NCBI GenBank assembly: GCA_964524065.1
Contig: CAZGCB010000116.1
Span: 1 to 7,519 of the forward strand
Origin: CAZADA01 sp964524065
Lineage (GTDB): Bacteria; Pseudomonadota; Alphaproteobacteria; Caulobacterales; Maricaulaceae
Length of the DNA stretch: 7,519 bases
Reading direction: 5' to 3'
The position numbers and the translations under genes were made by a program. The notes beneath the pieces were generated by a model. It ran no database searches, had not been told where the DNA came from, and saw only the letters and a list, made by a program, of their open reading frames with translations. Shown piece by piece: positions 1-7,222 of this stretch; the stretch's first letter is position 1, and every line of letters starts with the position of its first letter.

Positions 1-1000
1 GCTCCTCGCACAACGGCTCGTAGAGTTCGCCCATATCCGCGGCGATATCCGCCAGATCCAAAGGCTGCATCGGCATGCGCCGCTCGCCGGCTTCCAAACG
101 CGCGATGCGCAGCACAGCATTGAAGGTGGCCAGCAACTCGTCCGCATCGGCGACGGCGCCCTCCAACACCTTTTGCGTCGCGGGGTCAGAATCCATGCGT
201 GCGCTTTCCAGACGATTGCGCAAGCGCGTCAACGGCGACCGCAAATCATGGGCGATGGAGTCCCCCGCATGACGCATGGAGGCCATGAGCTGCTCAATGC
301 GCTCCAGCATGGCATTGAGATTGGCGGAGAGCACATCCAACTCGTCCGCCGCGCCGGTGCGCGGCGCCCGGCGGCTGAAGTCCCCACCCATGACATCCTG
401 GGCCACGGTATTGAGTTGCTCCAAGCGCTGGTTGAACCGGCGGCTGACGATAACGCCGGAAACCAGCCCTAAACTCAGCACAAGGCCCAACGCCGTCCAG
501 CCAGCATTGGCGACACGGCCGACGGCGCGGGACTCGTCTTCCACATCGAGCCCCACCAGCAGCCGGTAACCGCCCGGCAGCGTGTGTGAAAGACCGCGGG
601 CGCGCCGGCGCTCGGCCGTCCCATCCTCACCGATCCGGCTAAAGGAAAAGCGCGATCGCCCATCCTCGTCCTGCGCACCGGCGGGCAGCGTATTGAGATT
701 GCCCGATAGGCGCCCACCATGGGGGTAGGTCAGCAAATACAACCACTTTCCGTCACGCAGACTGCGGCGCACCACTTCCTGATTGACGCGGTTGACGCCC
801 CCGCGGGCATACACGGCGGCGACGCCCTGCAGCTCCGCAGCCACCGCGCGATCCACGCGCCGGTCCATGGCGGCGGCGGCGGCGGCGTACACGAACACCA
901 GCAGAAACGCGCTGGAGGCGGCGAAAATCGCCGCCGACAGCACCGTCATGCGAAAGGTGGTGGTGCGGATGAACGCGGGGAGCGCCGGCAGGCTGACCAT
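1..1000 (-). CDS. Sensor histidine kinase, HAMP/HisKA type (partial, C-terminus off the window)
   Basis: This is the membrane sensor of a two-component system, expected to autophosphorylate on histidine and pass the phosphate to the response regulator encoded just upstream. I translated the minus strand from the ATG at 998-1000, which gives 333 codons open to the window edge. Residues about 17-44 form a first membrane helix ending in six alanines. About 45-165 is a periplasmic sensor region of no family I recognise. About 166-186 is a second helix followed by basic residues (SRRFNQR), and about 187-240 fits a HAMP linker. The H-box SIAHDLRSPLTRLR carries the phospho-acceptor His at about 251. 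The sequence ends after the dimerisation helices, so the ATP-binding domain lies outside the window. The start is 11 bp after the response regulator stop, with only a weak GGCGGG as possible ribosome site. The pair is surely co-transcribed. The signal sensed is unknown. Confidence 0.93.
   Translation of the reverse strand, partial: MVSLPALPAFIRTTTFRMTVLSAAIFAASSAFLLVFVYAAAAAAMDRRVDRAVAAELQGVAAVYARGGVNRVNQEVVRRSLRDGKWLYLLTYPHGGRLSGNLNTLPAGAQDEDGRSRFSFSRIGEDGTAERRRARGLSHTLPGGYRLLVGLDVEDESRAVGRVANAGWTALGLVLSLGLVSGVIVSRRFNQRLEQLNTVAQDVMGGDFSRRAPRTGAADELDVLSANLNAMLERIEQLMASMRHAGDSIAHDLRSPLTRLRNRLESARMDSDPATQKVLEGAVADADELLATFNAVLRIARLEAGERRMPMQPLDLADIAADMGELYEPLCEE
869..887. repeat. GGC/GCC trinucleotide repeat, six units, inside the kinase gene
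   Basis: Six consecutive GCC codons (minus strand) encode Ala39-Ala44 at the periplasmic end of the first membrane helix of the histidine kinase. It is a short in-frame microsatellite. Gain or loss of a unit would change helix length by one residue without shifting the frame. Confidence 0.8.
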
Positions 1001-1011
1001 GGCCCGCCTGC

Positions 1012-1683
1012 CTAGGCTTGCAGCCGGTAGCCGGAGCCGCGCACGGTGTGCAGCAAGGGCGTGTCGAAATCTTTGTCGATTTTCGATCGCAGGCGGGAGA
1101 TGTGCACATCGATGACATTGGTCTGCGGATCAAAATGATAATCCCAGACCTTTTCCAGCAGCATGGTGCGGGTCACCACCTGGCCCTCATGCTTCATCAA
1201 AAACTCCAACAGCCGGAACTCCCGCGGCTGGAGCAAGATTTTCTCCCCGGCGCGGCTGACCGTGCGCGCCAGCAAATCCATTTCCAAATCACCCACCGCA
1301 AGCTTGGTCTGCACCGCTTGCGGATCGCGCCGCCGCAGCAGGGCGTCGATACGCGCCAGCAATTCACCGAAGGCGTAGGGCTTGGTGAGATAATCATCGC
1401 CGCCGGATTTGAGGCCTTCAATGCGCTGATCCACTTCCGACAAAGCCGAGAGGATCAGCACCGGCGTGCTGTCGCCGGCCGCGCGCAGATTCTCGATGAC
1501 GGACAGGCCGTCCATCACCGGCAACATGCGATCCACGATCAACACGTCGTACTGGCCCGACTGTGCCATCTCTAAGCCAAGTGCGCCATCGGCGGCGTGA
1601 TCCGCCACATGGCCGGACTCGGTCAGGCCCTTGCGCAGATAGGTCGCCGCCGTGGCGTCATCTTCAATGATTAGAAGCCGCAT
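1012..1683 (-). CDS. OmpR/PhoB-class response regulator
   Basis: This is a cytoplasmic DNA-binding response regulator of 223 residues, the usual length for the OmpR/PhoB class. Residues 1-115 are the receiver domain, with acidic pocket Asp8/Asp9, phospho-acceptor Asp51 in VDRMLP, the switch residue Ser79 in LILSA, and Lys101 in TKPY. Residues about 125-223 are the winged-helix effector domain, with LQPREFRLLEFL, the recognition-helix region NVIDVHISRLRSKID, and the closing wing HTVRGSGYRL. The ATG at 1681-1683 has GGAG five bases upstream and fits the receiver start exactly. The gene begins 33 bp after the degP stop and ends 11 bp before the kinase start, so the three genes look like one transcript. 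Because of this linkage I infer that it controls envelope or degP-related genes. The target sites are not known. Confidence 0.96.
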   Translation of the reverse strand: MRLLIIEDDATAATYLRKGLTESGHVADHAADGALGLEMAQSGQYDVLIVDRMLPVMDGLSVIENLRAAGDSTPVLILSALSEVDQRIEGLKSGGDDYLTKPYAFGELLARIDALLRRRDPQAVQTKLAVGDLEMDLLARTVSRAGEKILLQPREFRLLEFLMKHEGQVVTRTMLLEKVWDYHFDPQTNVIDVHISRLRSKIDKDFDTPLLHTVRGSGYRLQA

Positions 1684-1716
1684 TGCCTCTCCGTCCCAAG
1701 CGCGCCCAGGATGAGC

Positions 1717-3168
1717 TTACTCCTCGGCAAAGCGCAAGGGCACCGCCCGGGCGCCGCGGCCATTGGTGACCCGCACCCGCACCACATTGCGCCCTTTGTC
1801 TCTGGCGTCGTCCACGATACCCTGGAAGGTGGCGACGGAGTCGACGCTCTCGCCGTTGATGGACAAGATCGCTTCCCCCGACCGCAGGCCGCGCTCGGCC
1901 GCTTCGCCGCCGGGCGTCACCGCCATGATGACCAAGCCCGGCCCATTTTCATCCAGCCCGAGACGCTCGCGATCATCGGCGTTTGGAGCCGCCAGGCGCA
2001 TGCCGAACAAGTCTTGGCTCGCCTGCGGCGGCGGCGCACTTTCATCATCACCGCCGGTCGGCCGGGCGCCAATCTCGACCGTGATGGTGCGCTCACGCGC
2101 GCCGCGCAACACGGTGAAGCGGGTCCGCTCGCCCACCTCCAACGCGCCGACCCGTCGGGTCACGTCACGGGCGTCAGCCACCCTATCGCCATTGATGGCC
2201 AAGATCACATCATCGGGGCGAAAGCCCGCTTCGGCCGCGGGACTGTCGGGCACCACCTCGCCCACAAAGGCGCCGCTGGCGTCGTCCAGGCCATAGCTTT
2301 CCGCAAGATCGTCGGAAATCGATTGGATAGAGACGCCCAACCAGCCGCGCACCACGCGTCCGTCGTCGATCAAACGCTCGACAATATCGGCGGCGATGTT
2401 AGCCGGAATGGCGAAGCCGATGCCCACATTGGCCCCGATGGGCGAGGAAATCTGCGAGTTCACACCGACGACTTCGCCCTCCAGATTGAAGGTCGGCCCG
2501 CCGGAATTGCCCGGATTGATCGGCGCATCCACTTGCAAGAAATCGTTGTAAACGCCGAACTCGCCGCCAAGCTCACGGCCGGTGGCGGAGACAATGCCGG
2601 CCGTGGCCGTGCCGCCAAGGCGGAAGGGGTTGCCCACGGCCACCACCCAATCGCCGACGCGCGGGCCCTCGCCCTGTGCGAATTCGACGGTGGGGAAGCT
2701 CCGATCCGCATCGACCTTTAAGACCGCCAGATCCGTCGCAGCGTCGAGGCCGACAATCTCCGCCTCATATTCATCGCCGCCACGCATGGAGACCCGCACA
2801 GTCGTCGCGCCGTCCACCACATGGAAATTGGTCACCACATAGCCATCGGCGGTGATGAAAAACCCAGAGCCCGACGACATGCGCCGGCGCGTGCGCGGAT
2901 CGGCGTTGGGTGCGCCGAATTGACGGAAAAACTCACGCATCTCCGGCGGCAGCTGACGGAATTGCTCTTCAAAGCCGTCGAACTGCGCGACTTGCTGTTC
3001 GCTTTCCACATCAATGCTGACCACCGCCGGGCTGACGTCTTCGATCAGATCCGCGAAGGAGTAAGGCGCGCCATTGGCCAGGCGCGGTTGGTCGGCGGCG
3101 GCGGAGGCCGTCAGCACGGCTCCGATGATCACAGCAAAACCCAAGCGTCTCATTGATGGCACAGACAT
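1717..3168 (-). CDS. degP: Do/DegP-family periplasmic serine endoprotease
   Basis: This is an HtrA-type serine protease and probable chaperone that degrades misfolded periplasmic proteins. The 483-residue product has a signal peptide at about 1-25 (RR, hydrophobic stretch, ASAAA before the mature end). The trypsin-like domain at about 35-265 has a complete triad: His116 in TNFHVVDG, Asp146 in ATDLAVLKVD, and Ser222 in NPGNSGGP. PDZ1 is at about 270-365 (GWLGVSIQ, then PAAEAGFRPDDVILAING). PDZ2 is at about 388-475 (AAERGLRSGEAILSINGE). A short Q/R/F-rich insert at about 55-90 corresponds to the LA loop of the family. I chose the ATG at 3166-3168 because it immediately precedes the signal peptide. 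The frame is open up to an ATG at 3327, but the extra 53 residues do not look like export signal or protease. An ATG at 3153 is a possible alternative. degP leads into the response regulator and kinase genes. DegP, DegQ and DegS cannot be fully separated by eye, but two PDZ domains and a cleavable signal exclude DegS. Confidence 0.96.
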   Translation of the reverse strand: MSVPSMRRLGFAVIIGAVLTASAAADQPRLANGAPYSFADLIEDVSPAVVSIDVESEQQVAQFDGFEEQFRQLPPEMREFFRQFGAPNADPRTRRRMSSGSGFFITADGYVVTNFHVVDGATTVRVSMRGGDEYEAEIVGLDAATDLAVLKVDADRSFPTVEFAQGEGPRVGDWVVAVGNPFRLGGTATAGIVSATGRELGGEFGVYNDFLQVDAPINPGNSGGPTFNLEGEVVGVNSQISSPIGANVGIGFAIPANIAADIVERLIDDGRVVRGWLGVSIQSISDDLAESYGLDDASGAFVGEVVPDSPAAEAGFRPDDVILAINGDRVADARDVTRRVGALEVGERTRFTVLRGARERTITVEIGARPTGGDDESAPPPQASQDLFGMRLAAPNADDRERLGLDENGPGLVIMAVTPGGEAAERGLRSGEAILSINGESVDSVATFQGIVDDARDKGRNVVRVRVTNGRGARAVPLRFAEE

Positions 3169-3169
3169 G

Positions 3170-3176
3170 CTCCCTT
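3170..3176 (-). promoter_or_regulatory. Purine-rich ribosome site very close to the degP start
   Basis: On the minus strand AAGGGAG lies one base before the chosen ATG at 3168. This is closer than the usual 5-9 bases. It is 16 bases before the alternative ATG at 3153, which is further than usual. Neither start has ideal spacing. The signal peptide works with either, and I prefer 3168. Confidence 0.4.
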
Positions 3177-3271
3177 CATCATGGGGACCCGTATTCCGGC
3201 CGCCAAACGCGTCCAAACTCCCAGCGCCGGGGACGGCCGACGCGTCGCGACGGATCCTGCTTCCTGTGTCA

Positions 3272-3300
3272 CATAGGATGTCGCGGCCATCACTCCTATG
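3272..3300. promoter_or_regulatory. Inverted repeat in the degP upstream region (possible operator)
   Basis: CATAGGA at 3272-3278 is repeated as its exact reverse complement TCCTATG at 3294-3300, with a 15-base spacer. The half-site centres are about 22 bases apart, or two helical turns, which suits a dimeric regulator on one face of DNA. It lies about 100 bases upstream of the degP start, in the 193-bp gap after the hydrolase-OsmC gene, where a degP promoter is expected. There is no T-run, so it is not an intrinsic terminator. A 7-bp dyad can occur by chance, and the role as a regulatory site is inference. Confidence 0.3.
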
Positions 3301-3361
3301 GTGCGGGAGCTTACAATTCAGACACACACGCCTGCCCGCCGCAGCCCCGACAGGCCATGCC

Positions 3362-4606
3362 TCATCCCTCGCCGCGGGGCGGCGTCAAGCGCGTGCGCAC
3401 CACGACCGGGCTGTGCAGCGTCCGGTGCACGGGGCATTTGTCGGCGATCTCCAATAGGCGCTGACGCTGACCCGCGTCCAGCGGGCCTTCGAGGATGAGG
3501 TCCCGCTCGATCACGTCCACGCGCGCCTTTTGGTCCTCATCGCACGCGGCGCAATCCTCAGCATGGGTCTTTTCATGCGTGAGACGCACGCTGACGCGCT
3601 CCAGCGGCCAGCCCTTGCGATCGGCATACATGCGCACCGTGATGGAGGTGCAGGCGCCGAGCGCCGCGTTCAGCAGCTCATAGGGCGTCGCGCCGGCGTC
3701 GGCGCCGCCGAATTTCGCCGGCTCATCGGTCAAAAACACATGATCGCGCGCCACCACATGATTAGTGTAGAGGCCCGTCCCCGTCTCAGCGACCGTCACG
3801 GCGTCCGGGCCGCCATGGGGCTTGGGCGCGGTCGGCGCGCCATCGTCCACGTAGCGCGAGGCCCACCCGGCGATGACCTGCGCCACCGCATCCGCATCGA
3901 CGGGACGCGAGAGAAGATGATCCGCGCCATCCAAGCTGATGAAGCTTTTGGGATGTTTGGCGGCCAGAAACAGCGCCGTGGCGTGATCGATCGAGACGGT
4001 TTGATCCAGCGGCGCATGGGCGATCAGCAAAGCTCGGTCGAGATCGGTCGCCGCTTGCAGCACGTTTTGCTGGTCGATGTCGTCCAAAAACTGGCGCTTG
4101 ATGGTGAAGGGCCGGCCGGCCAAGGACACTTCCGCCACGCCTTCGGCCTCGATGGTCGCGAGCCGATCGCCCAGCTGTTTCTTGACATTCTTGGCATCCG
4201 ATGGGGCGGCGATGGTGGCGACCGCCTTTACCTCCGGCATGCGATGGGCCGCCACAAGCGCCGCCGCCCCGCCCAGACTGTGACCGATCAGGATGGCGGG
4301 CGCTTGGCCTTGCGCGCGCATGGCGTCGGCGGCACGCACCAGATCCTCGACATTGGAGGAGAAATTGGTGTTGGCGAAATCCCCCTCCGAATTGCCGAGG
4401 CCCGTGAAGTCAAAGCGCATCACGCCGATGCCGCTATCGGCCAAACCGCGAGCGATGCGCCGCGACGCCACAATGTCTTTGGAGCAGGAGAAGCAATGGG
4501 CGAACAGCGCCCAGGCCCGCGCCGGCCCGCGCGGCCGATCGATGCGCGCAGCCAGCGTCGCGCCGTCTGAGCCGGTGAACTCGGCTTTGTCCGTGGTGAA
4601 CGCCAT
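3362..4606 (-). CDS. Bifunctional alpha/beta hydrolase and OsmC-family protein
   Basis: This 414-residue fusion has no signal peptide or membrane segment, so it should be cytoplasmic. Residues about 1-255 are a serine hydrolase of the alpha/beta fold. The nucleophile Ser110 is in the GHSLGG elbow, the likely acid is Asp201 in HAPLDQTV, and the base is His230 in GADHLL. The HCFSCSKD stretch near residue 37 is at the oxyanion-hole position. After a linker rich in Pro, Gly and Asp, residues about 270-410 are an OsmC/Ohr-like domain with both redox cysteines: Cys319 in LGACTSIT and Cys391 in KCPVHRTL. An extra Cys pair is at 352/355 (DCAAC). OsmC and Ohr proteins reduce organic hydroperoxides. 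This architecture is a known family annotated as bifunctional hydrolase/OsmC, but its physiological substrate is not something I can name. The start has a strong GGGAGG five bases upstream. The gene lies 97 bp after ccmH and 193 bp before degP. Confidence 0.94.
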   Translation of the reverse strand: MAFTTDKAEFTGSDGATLAARIDRPRGPARAWALFAHCFSCSKDIVASRRIARGLADSGIGVMRFDFTGLGNSEGDFANTNFSSNVEDLVRAADAMRAQGQAPAILIGHSLGGAAALVAAHRMPEVKAVATIAAPSDAKNVKKQLGDRLATIEAEGVAEVSLAGRPFTIKRQFLDDIDQQNVLQAATDLDRALLIAHAPLDQTVSIDHATALFLAAKHPKSFISLDGADHLLSRPVDADAVAQVIAGWASRYVDDGAPTAPKPHGGPDAVTVAETGTGLYTNHVVARDHVFLTDEPAKFGGADAGATPYELLNAALGACTSITVRMYADRKGWPLERVSVRLTHEKTHAEDCAACDEDQKARVDVIERDLILEGPLDAGQRQRLLEIADKCPVHRTLHSPVVVRTRLTPPRGEG

Positions 4607-4611
4607 GGCGG

Positions 4612-4631
4612 CCTCCCTGCCCGGTGCGGGC
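4612..4631 (-). promoter_or_regulatory. Strong Shine-Dalgarno preceded by a small hairpin, hydrolase-OsmC gene
   Basis: On the minus strand GGGAGG (4612-4617) lies five bases before the ATG at 4606 and fixes this start. One base upstream of it, 4619-4631 forms a perfect 5-bp GC stem (GCCCG/CGGGC) with a 3-base loop. The ribosome site is certain enough to decide the start. Any regulatory role of the stem is speculative in such GC-rich DNA. Confidence 0.5.
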
Positions 4632-4706
4632 CCTGGTGTGTGGGGCGTCGGCGGGCGCCTCGCCTGCCTCTTGCGGCGATGATGGCCGACACCGGTTGAG
4701 ACGCGT

Positions 4707-5156
4707 TTAGCGTGTGTCGTCTGCGCCGCGGAAGACGGTGACCAGTGCAGCGGCGCCCAAAATCACGATGGCGAGGGGGGCGAGCCACAGGGCGACGCCA
4801 AAGCCTTGCGCCGGCGGACGCAGCAGCACGCTCTCGCCATAGTGCTCGGCCATGAAGGAGCGGATCTCGGAATCGCTGCGGCCGTCGGCGACGGCGTCCA
4901 ACACCACCTGGCGCATGCGCACGGCGATTTCGGCGTCGGAGTCGGCGATGGACTGGCCGTCGCAGACCATGCACGCGAATTCACGCATCAAGGAGCGCGC
5001 GCGGATCTCCGCTAGGCTTTGTTGCTGCACCTTAGGCTCCGCCGCATCCTCGCGCGCGGCCGCCGGGCCCGCTAAGGCCAGCGCCAACAGCATCCCAAAA
5101 GCGATCGGGATCAGCATGGCGAGCGCGCGCTGCGCCGCCTCCCGCCACCGGCTCAT
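4707..5156 (-). CDS. ccmH: Cytochrome c maturation protein CcmH (CycL-type, CxxC)
   Basis: CcmH is a membrane-anchored thiol-disulfide protein that keeps apocytochrome c CxxCH cysteines reduced and presents them to the CcmF haem lyase. The 149-residue product matches the short, single-domain form. It has an N-terminal signal segment at about 10-34 and then the periplasmic three-helix domain, with the redox pair Cys62 and Cys65 in FACMVCDGQSI. The family residues SDSEIRSFMAEHYGESVLLRPP follow at about 94-115, and a C-terminal membrane helix lies at about 120-143. The start ATG overlaps the ccmF stop as ATGA, with a strong GGGAGG (5163-5168) six bases upstream, inside ccmF. This suggests translational coupling. 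The TPR partner CcmI is not fused here and would be expected upstream of ccmE. Confidence 0.95.
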   Translation of the reverse strand: MSRWREAAQRALAMLIPIAFGMLLALALAGPAAAREDAAEPKVQQQSLAEIRARSLMREFACMVCDGQSIADSDAEIAVRMRQVVLDAVADGRSDSEIRSFMAEHYGESVLLRPPAQGFGVALWLAPLAIVILGAAALVTVFRGADDTR

Positions 5157-7222
5157 GACCGGCCTCCCGCAGCATCCATCGCAGCGCCGGCGGACACGGA
5201 AGCGGGCGCGGCGGCGGGTGGTGCGGCCGGCCCTGGCCGTTTTGCGTCCGCAGTCGCATCAGAGGAGGAGGCCTGTCGCGCGCGCCATGCGACACCGCCC
5301 CATGCCAGCGCGGCGCCGAGGGCGGTGAGGCCCGCCCCCCAAAACACCATCCAAATCATGGAATGCAGTGTCACCCGCACCGTCCAGGACACGCCGCCAT
5401 CCTCGCGCACCTGCGGCGGGCCGAGGGCGATATAGACATCCCCGCTCAGCTCGCCCTCAATCGCCACCTCGCTGGTGACCCCGTCGGAGGCGAGATAAAC
5501 CCGCCGCTCCGGCTCAAACACCAGCGGGGCGCGCCCCTCGCGCGTGACGATGACGCGGGCGCGATCGGCGACATAATTGGGCCCGTCCAGCGTCACCACG
5601 TGGCGCAACTCCGCCACCCCGCCAGGCCAAGCGAGACGCTCGCCCGCCGCCAGCAAGCCTTGGCGCTCCATGGGAAACGCGGCGCCAAAGCCCGCGCCCA
5701 GCGCCAGCAGGCCGATGCCCGCATGGGCGATGGGCCCGCCCATCAGTGTCGGGCGCAGGCGCACACGGCTGAGGGCGCTGGCCCATCCCGCCTCCCGCAG
5801 GCCCAGGGCGTGCGCCGCGTGCAGACCGCCGCCGAGAATCATCCATGCACCGGTGAACACGGCGAAGGACGGCCCAAAGCCGCCGCCCGCCAGCGCCATG
5901 GCCGCAGCCGCAAGGCCAGCGAGGCCGAGCGCGACGCCGGCCCACAACCGCTCGCGCGCCGCCCATCCCCCGCCCCAGGCCGTGATGACGGCCAAGGGCG
6001 TGACGGCGAAGGCTAAAGCCGACACCGGTAGAGCCGCGGCGTTGAAATAGGGCGGGCCGACGCTGAGCAGTGGGCCGCCGAGCCCTTCCACCACCAGCGG
6101 CCAGAGCGTGCCGGTGAGCACCACCGCCGCCGCCGATACGAGAAACAAATTGTTGAGAATCAACAGCCCTTCACGGCTGAACAGGCGCGGCGTCGGTCCC
6201 GGCGCGCCGAGCGCCCCGCCGCGCCAGGCGAACAGCGCCAACGCCGGCGTCAGCGCGGCGGCCAAAATCATCAGCAACACCGCCCCGCGCGAAGGGTCCA
6301 CGGCGAAGGCATGCACCGATGTCAGCACGCCGGAGCGGGTGAGGAAGGTGCCAAAGATCGACAGGCTGAACGCCAAAATGGCCAGCAGCGCCGTCCAGCC
6401 GGCGACGAGGCCGCGCCGCTCCGTCACCAAGGCGCTGTGGAACAGCGCCGCCGCCAGCAACCAGGGCATGAGGCTGGCGTTCTCCACCGGGTCCCAAAAC
6501 CACCAACCGCCCCAACCCAACTCATAATAGGCCCAGTAGGAGCCCAACCCGATGCCGGCGGTCAGCGCGGCGAACCCCGCCAGCGCCCAGCGGCGCTGCG
6601 CGCGCGCCCAGGCGCGCTGCTGATCCGCGATGGCGGCGGGCGGCGACCACAGCGCCGCCACGGCCAAGGCGAAGGGCACGGCCAAGCCCACATAGCCGAG
6701 ATAGAGCATGGGCGGATGCAGCGCGAGCGCCGGGTCCTGCAACAGCGGATTAAAGCCCTGCCCCTCCCAGGGCGCCGGATTGAGGGGCGCGAAAGGGTTG
6801 GAGGTGAACAGGGTGAAAGCGAAAAACGCCACCGACAGAGCGCCAAGCACGCTCAGCGCGCGCACGGTGAGGGCCGGCCCCACACCGGGGCGCGCGGCGA
6901 AAGCGGCGCTGAAGCCCGTGAGCACCAGGCACCAGAGCAGCATGGAGCCTTCATGATTGCCCCAGGCCGCGGTGATCTTGTAGAGCAGCGGCTTGTCAGT
7001 GTGGGAGTGCGTCGCCACCAACGCCAGCGAAAAATCGGACGCCAGGAACGCGGAAATCAGGCTCAGCATCGCGAAAGCGGTGAGGCCGAACGCCGCGAGA
7101 CTCGCTCGCCTGGCCACCGCCAACCGGTCCGCAGCGCCGGCGACAGCTTGCACCACGCAAAAGGCCAGCGCCAAAGCGGCGGCCCAGCGGCCCCAATCGG
7201 GTGTCGTGAGCGCATCCATCAT
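5153..7222 (-). CDS. ccmF: Haem lyase subunit CcmF
   Basis: CcmF is the large inner-membrane core of the System I cytochrome c haem lyase. It accepts haem from CcmE and attaches it to apocytochrome c together with CcmH/CcmI. The 689-residue protein is polytopic. The WWD signature is at about 236-250 (GWGGWWFWDPVENAS). The four histidines expected as haem ligands are visible: His169 (ALHPPMLYLGYVG), His262 (FHSALV), His304 (SVHAFAVDP) and His500 (AHAGIG). A soluble periplasmic domain lies at about 515-615, and the last membrane helix is at about 622-647. From about 650 to the end is a polar, then Ala/Pro-rich tail that the enzyme core does not need. Two ATGs are adjacent (7222 and 7219). I keep the first, which overlaps the ccmE stop as ATGA. 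The stop likewise overlaps the ccmH start. Confidence 0.97.
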   Translation of the reverse strand: MMDALTTPDWGRWAAALALAFCVVQAVAGAADRLAVARRASLAAFGLTAFAMLSLISAFLASDFSLALVATHSHTDKPLLYKITAAWGNHEGSMLLWCLVLTGFSAAFAARPGVGPALTVRALSVLGALSVAFFAFTLFTSNPFAPLNPAPWEGQGFNPLLQDPALALHPPMLYLGYVGLAVPFALAVAALWSPPAAIADQQRAWARAQRRWALAGFAALTAGIGLGSYWAYYELGWGGWWFWDPVENASLMPWLLAAALFHSALVTERRGLVAGWTALLAILAFSLSIFGTFLTRSGVLTSVHAFAVDPSRGAVLLMILAAALTPALALFAWRGGALGAPGPTPRLFSREGLLILNNLFLVSAAAVVLTGTLWPLVVEGLGGPLLSVGPPYFNAAALPVSALAFAVTPLAVITAWGGGWAARERLWAGVALGLAGLAAAAMALAGGGFGPSFAVFTGAWMILGGGLHAAHALGLREAGWASALSRVRLRPTLMGGPIAHAGIGLLALGAGFGAAFPMERQGLLAAGERLAWPGGVAELRHVVTLDGPNYVADRARVIVTREGRAPLVFEPERRVYLASDGVTSEVAIEGELSGDVYIALGPPQVREDGGVSWTVRVTLHSMIWMVFWGAGLTALGAALAWGGVAWRARQASSSDATADAKRPGPAAPPAAAPASVSAGAAMDAAGGRS

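Noticed and set aside
475..1133. Minus-strand frames at 475-720 and 753-1133
   Set aside because: They are out of frame with the histidine kinase, whose continuous frame with two membrane helices, HAMP and H-box runs from 1000 to the left edge.
1711..2721. Plus-strand open frame of 336 codons antisense to degP
   Set aside because: It lies wholly within the protease and PDZ coding region, has no recognisable domain, and has the His/Gly/Ala/Arg-rich composition typical of antisense frames in GC-rich genes.
3271..3277. CCTATGT on the minus strand, resembling an alphaproteobacterial sigma-32 -10 element upstream of degP
   Set aside because: No CTTG-like -35 element is found at the proper distance; the expected position is filled by the left half of the dyad. 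Not enough to call a heat-shock promoter.
3330..3355. GC-rich hairpin just after the hydrolase-OsmC stop
   Set aside because: The stem is only about 7 bp with one G-T wobble and a large loop, and no T-run follows on the minus strand, so it does not qualify as an intrinsic terminator.
3530..4570. Plus-strand open frame of 346 codons antisense to the hydrolase-OsmC gene
   Set aside because: The opposite strand encodes a full set of catalytic motifs. The antisense product has no domain and a skewed composition.
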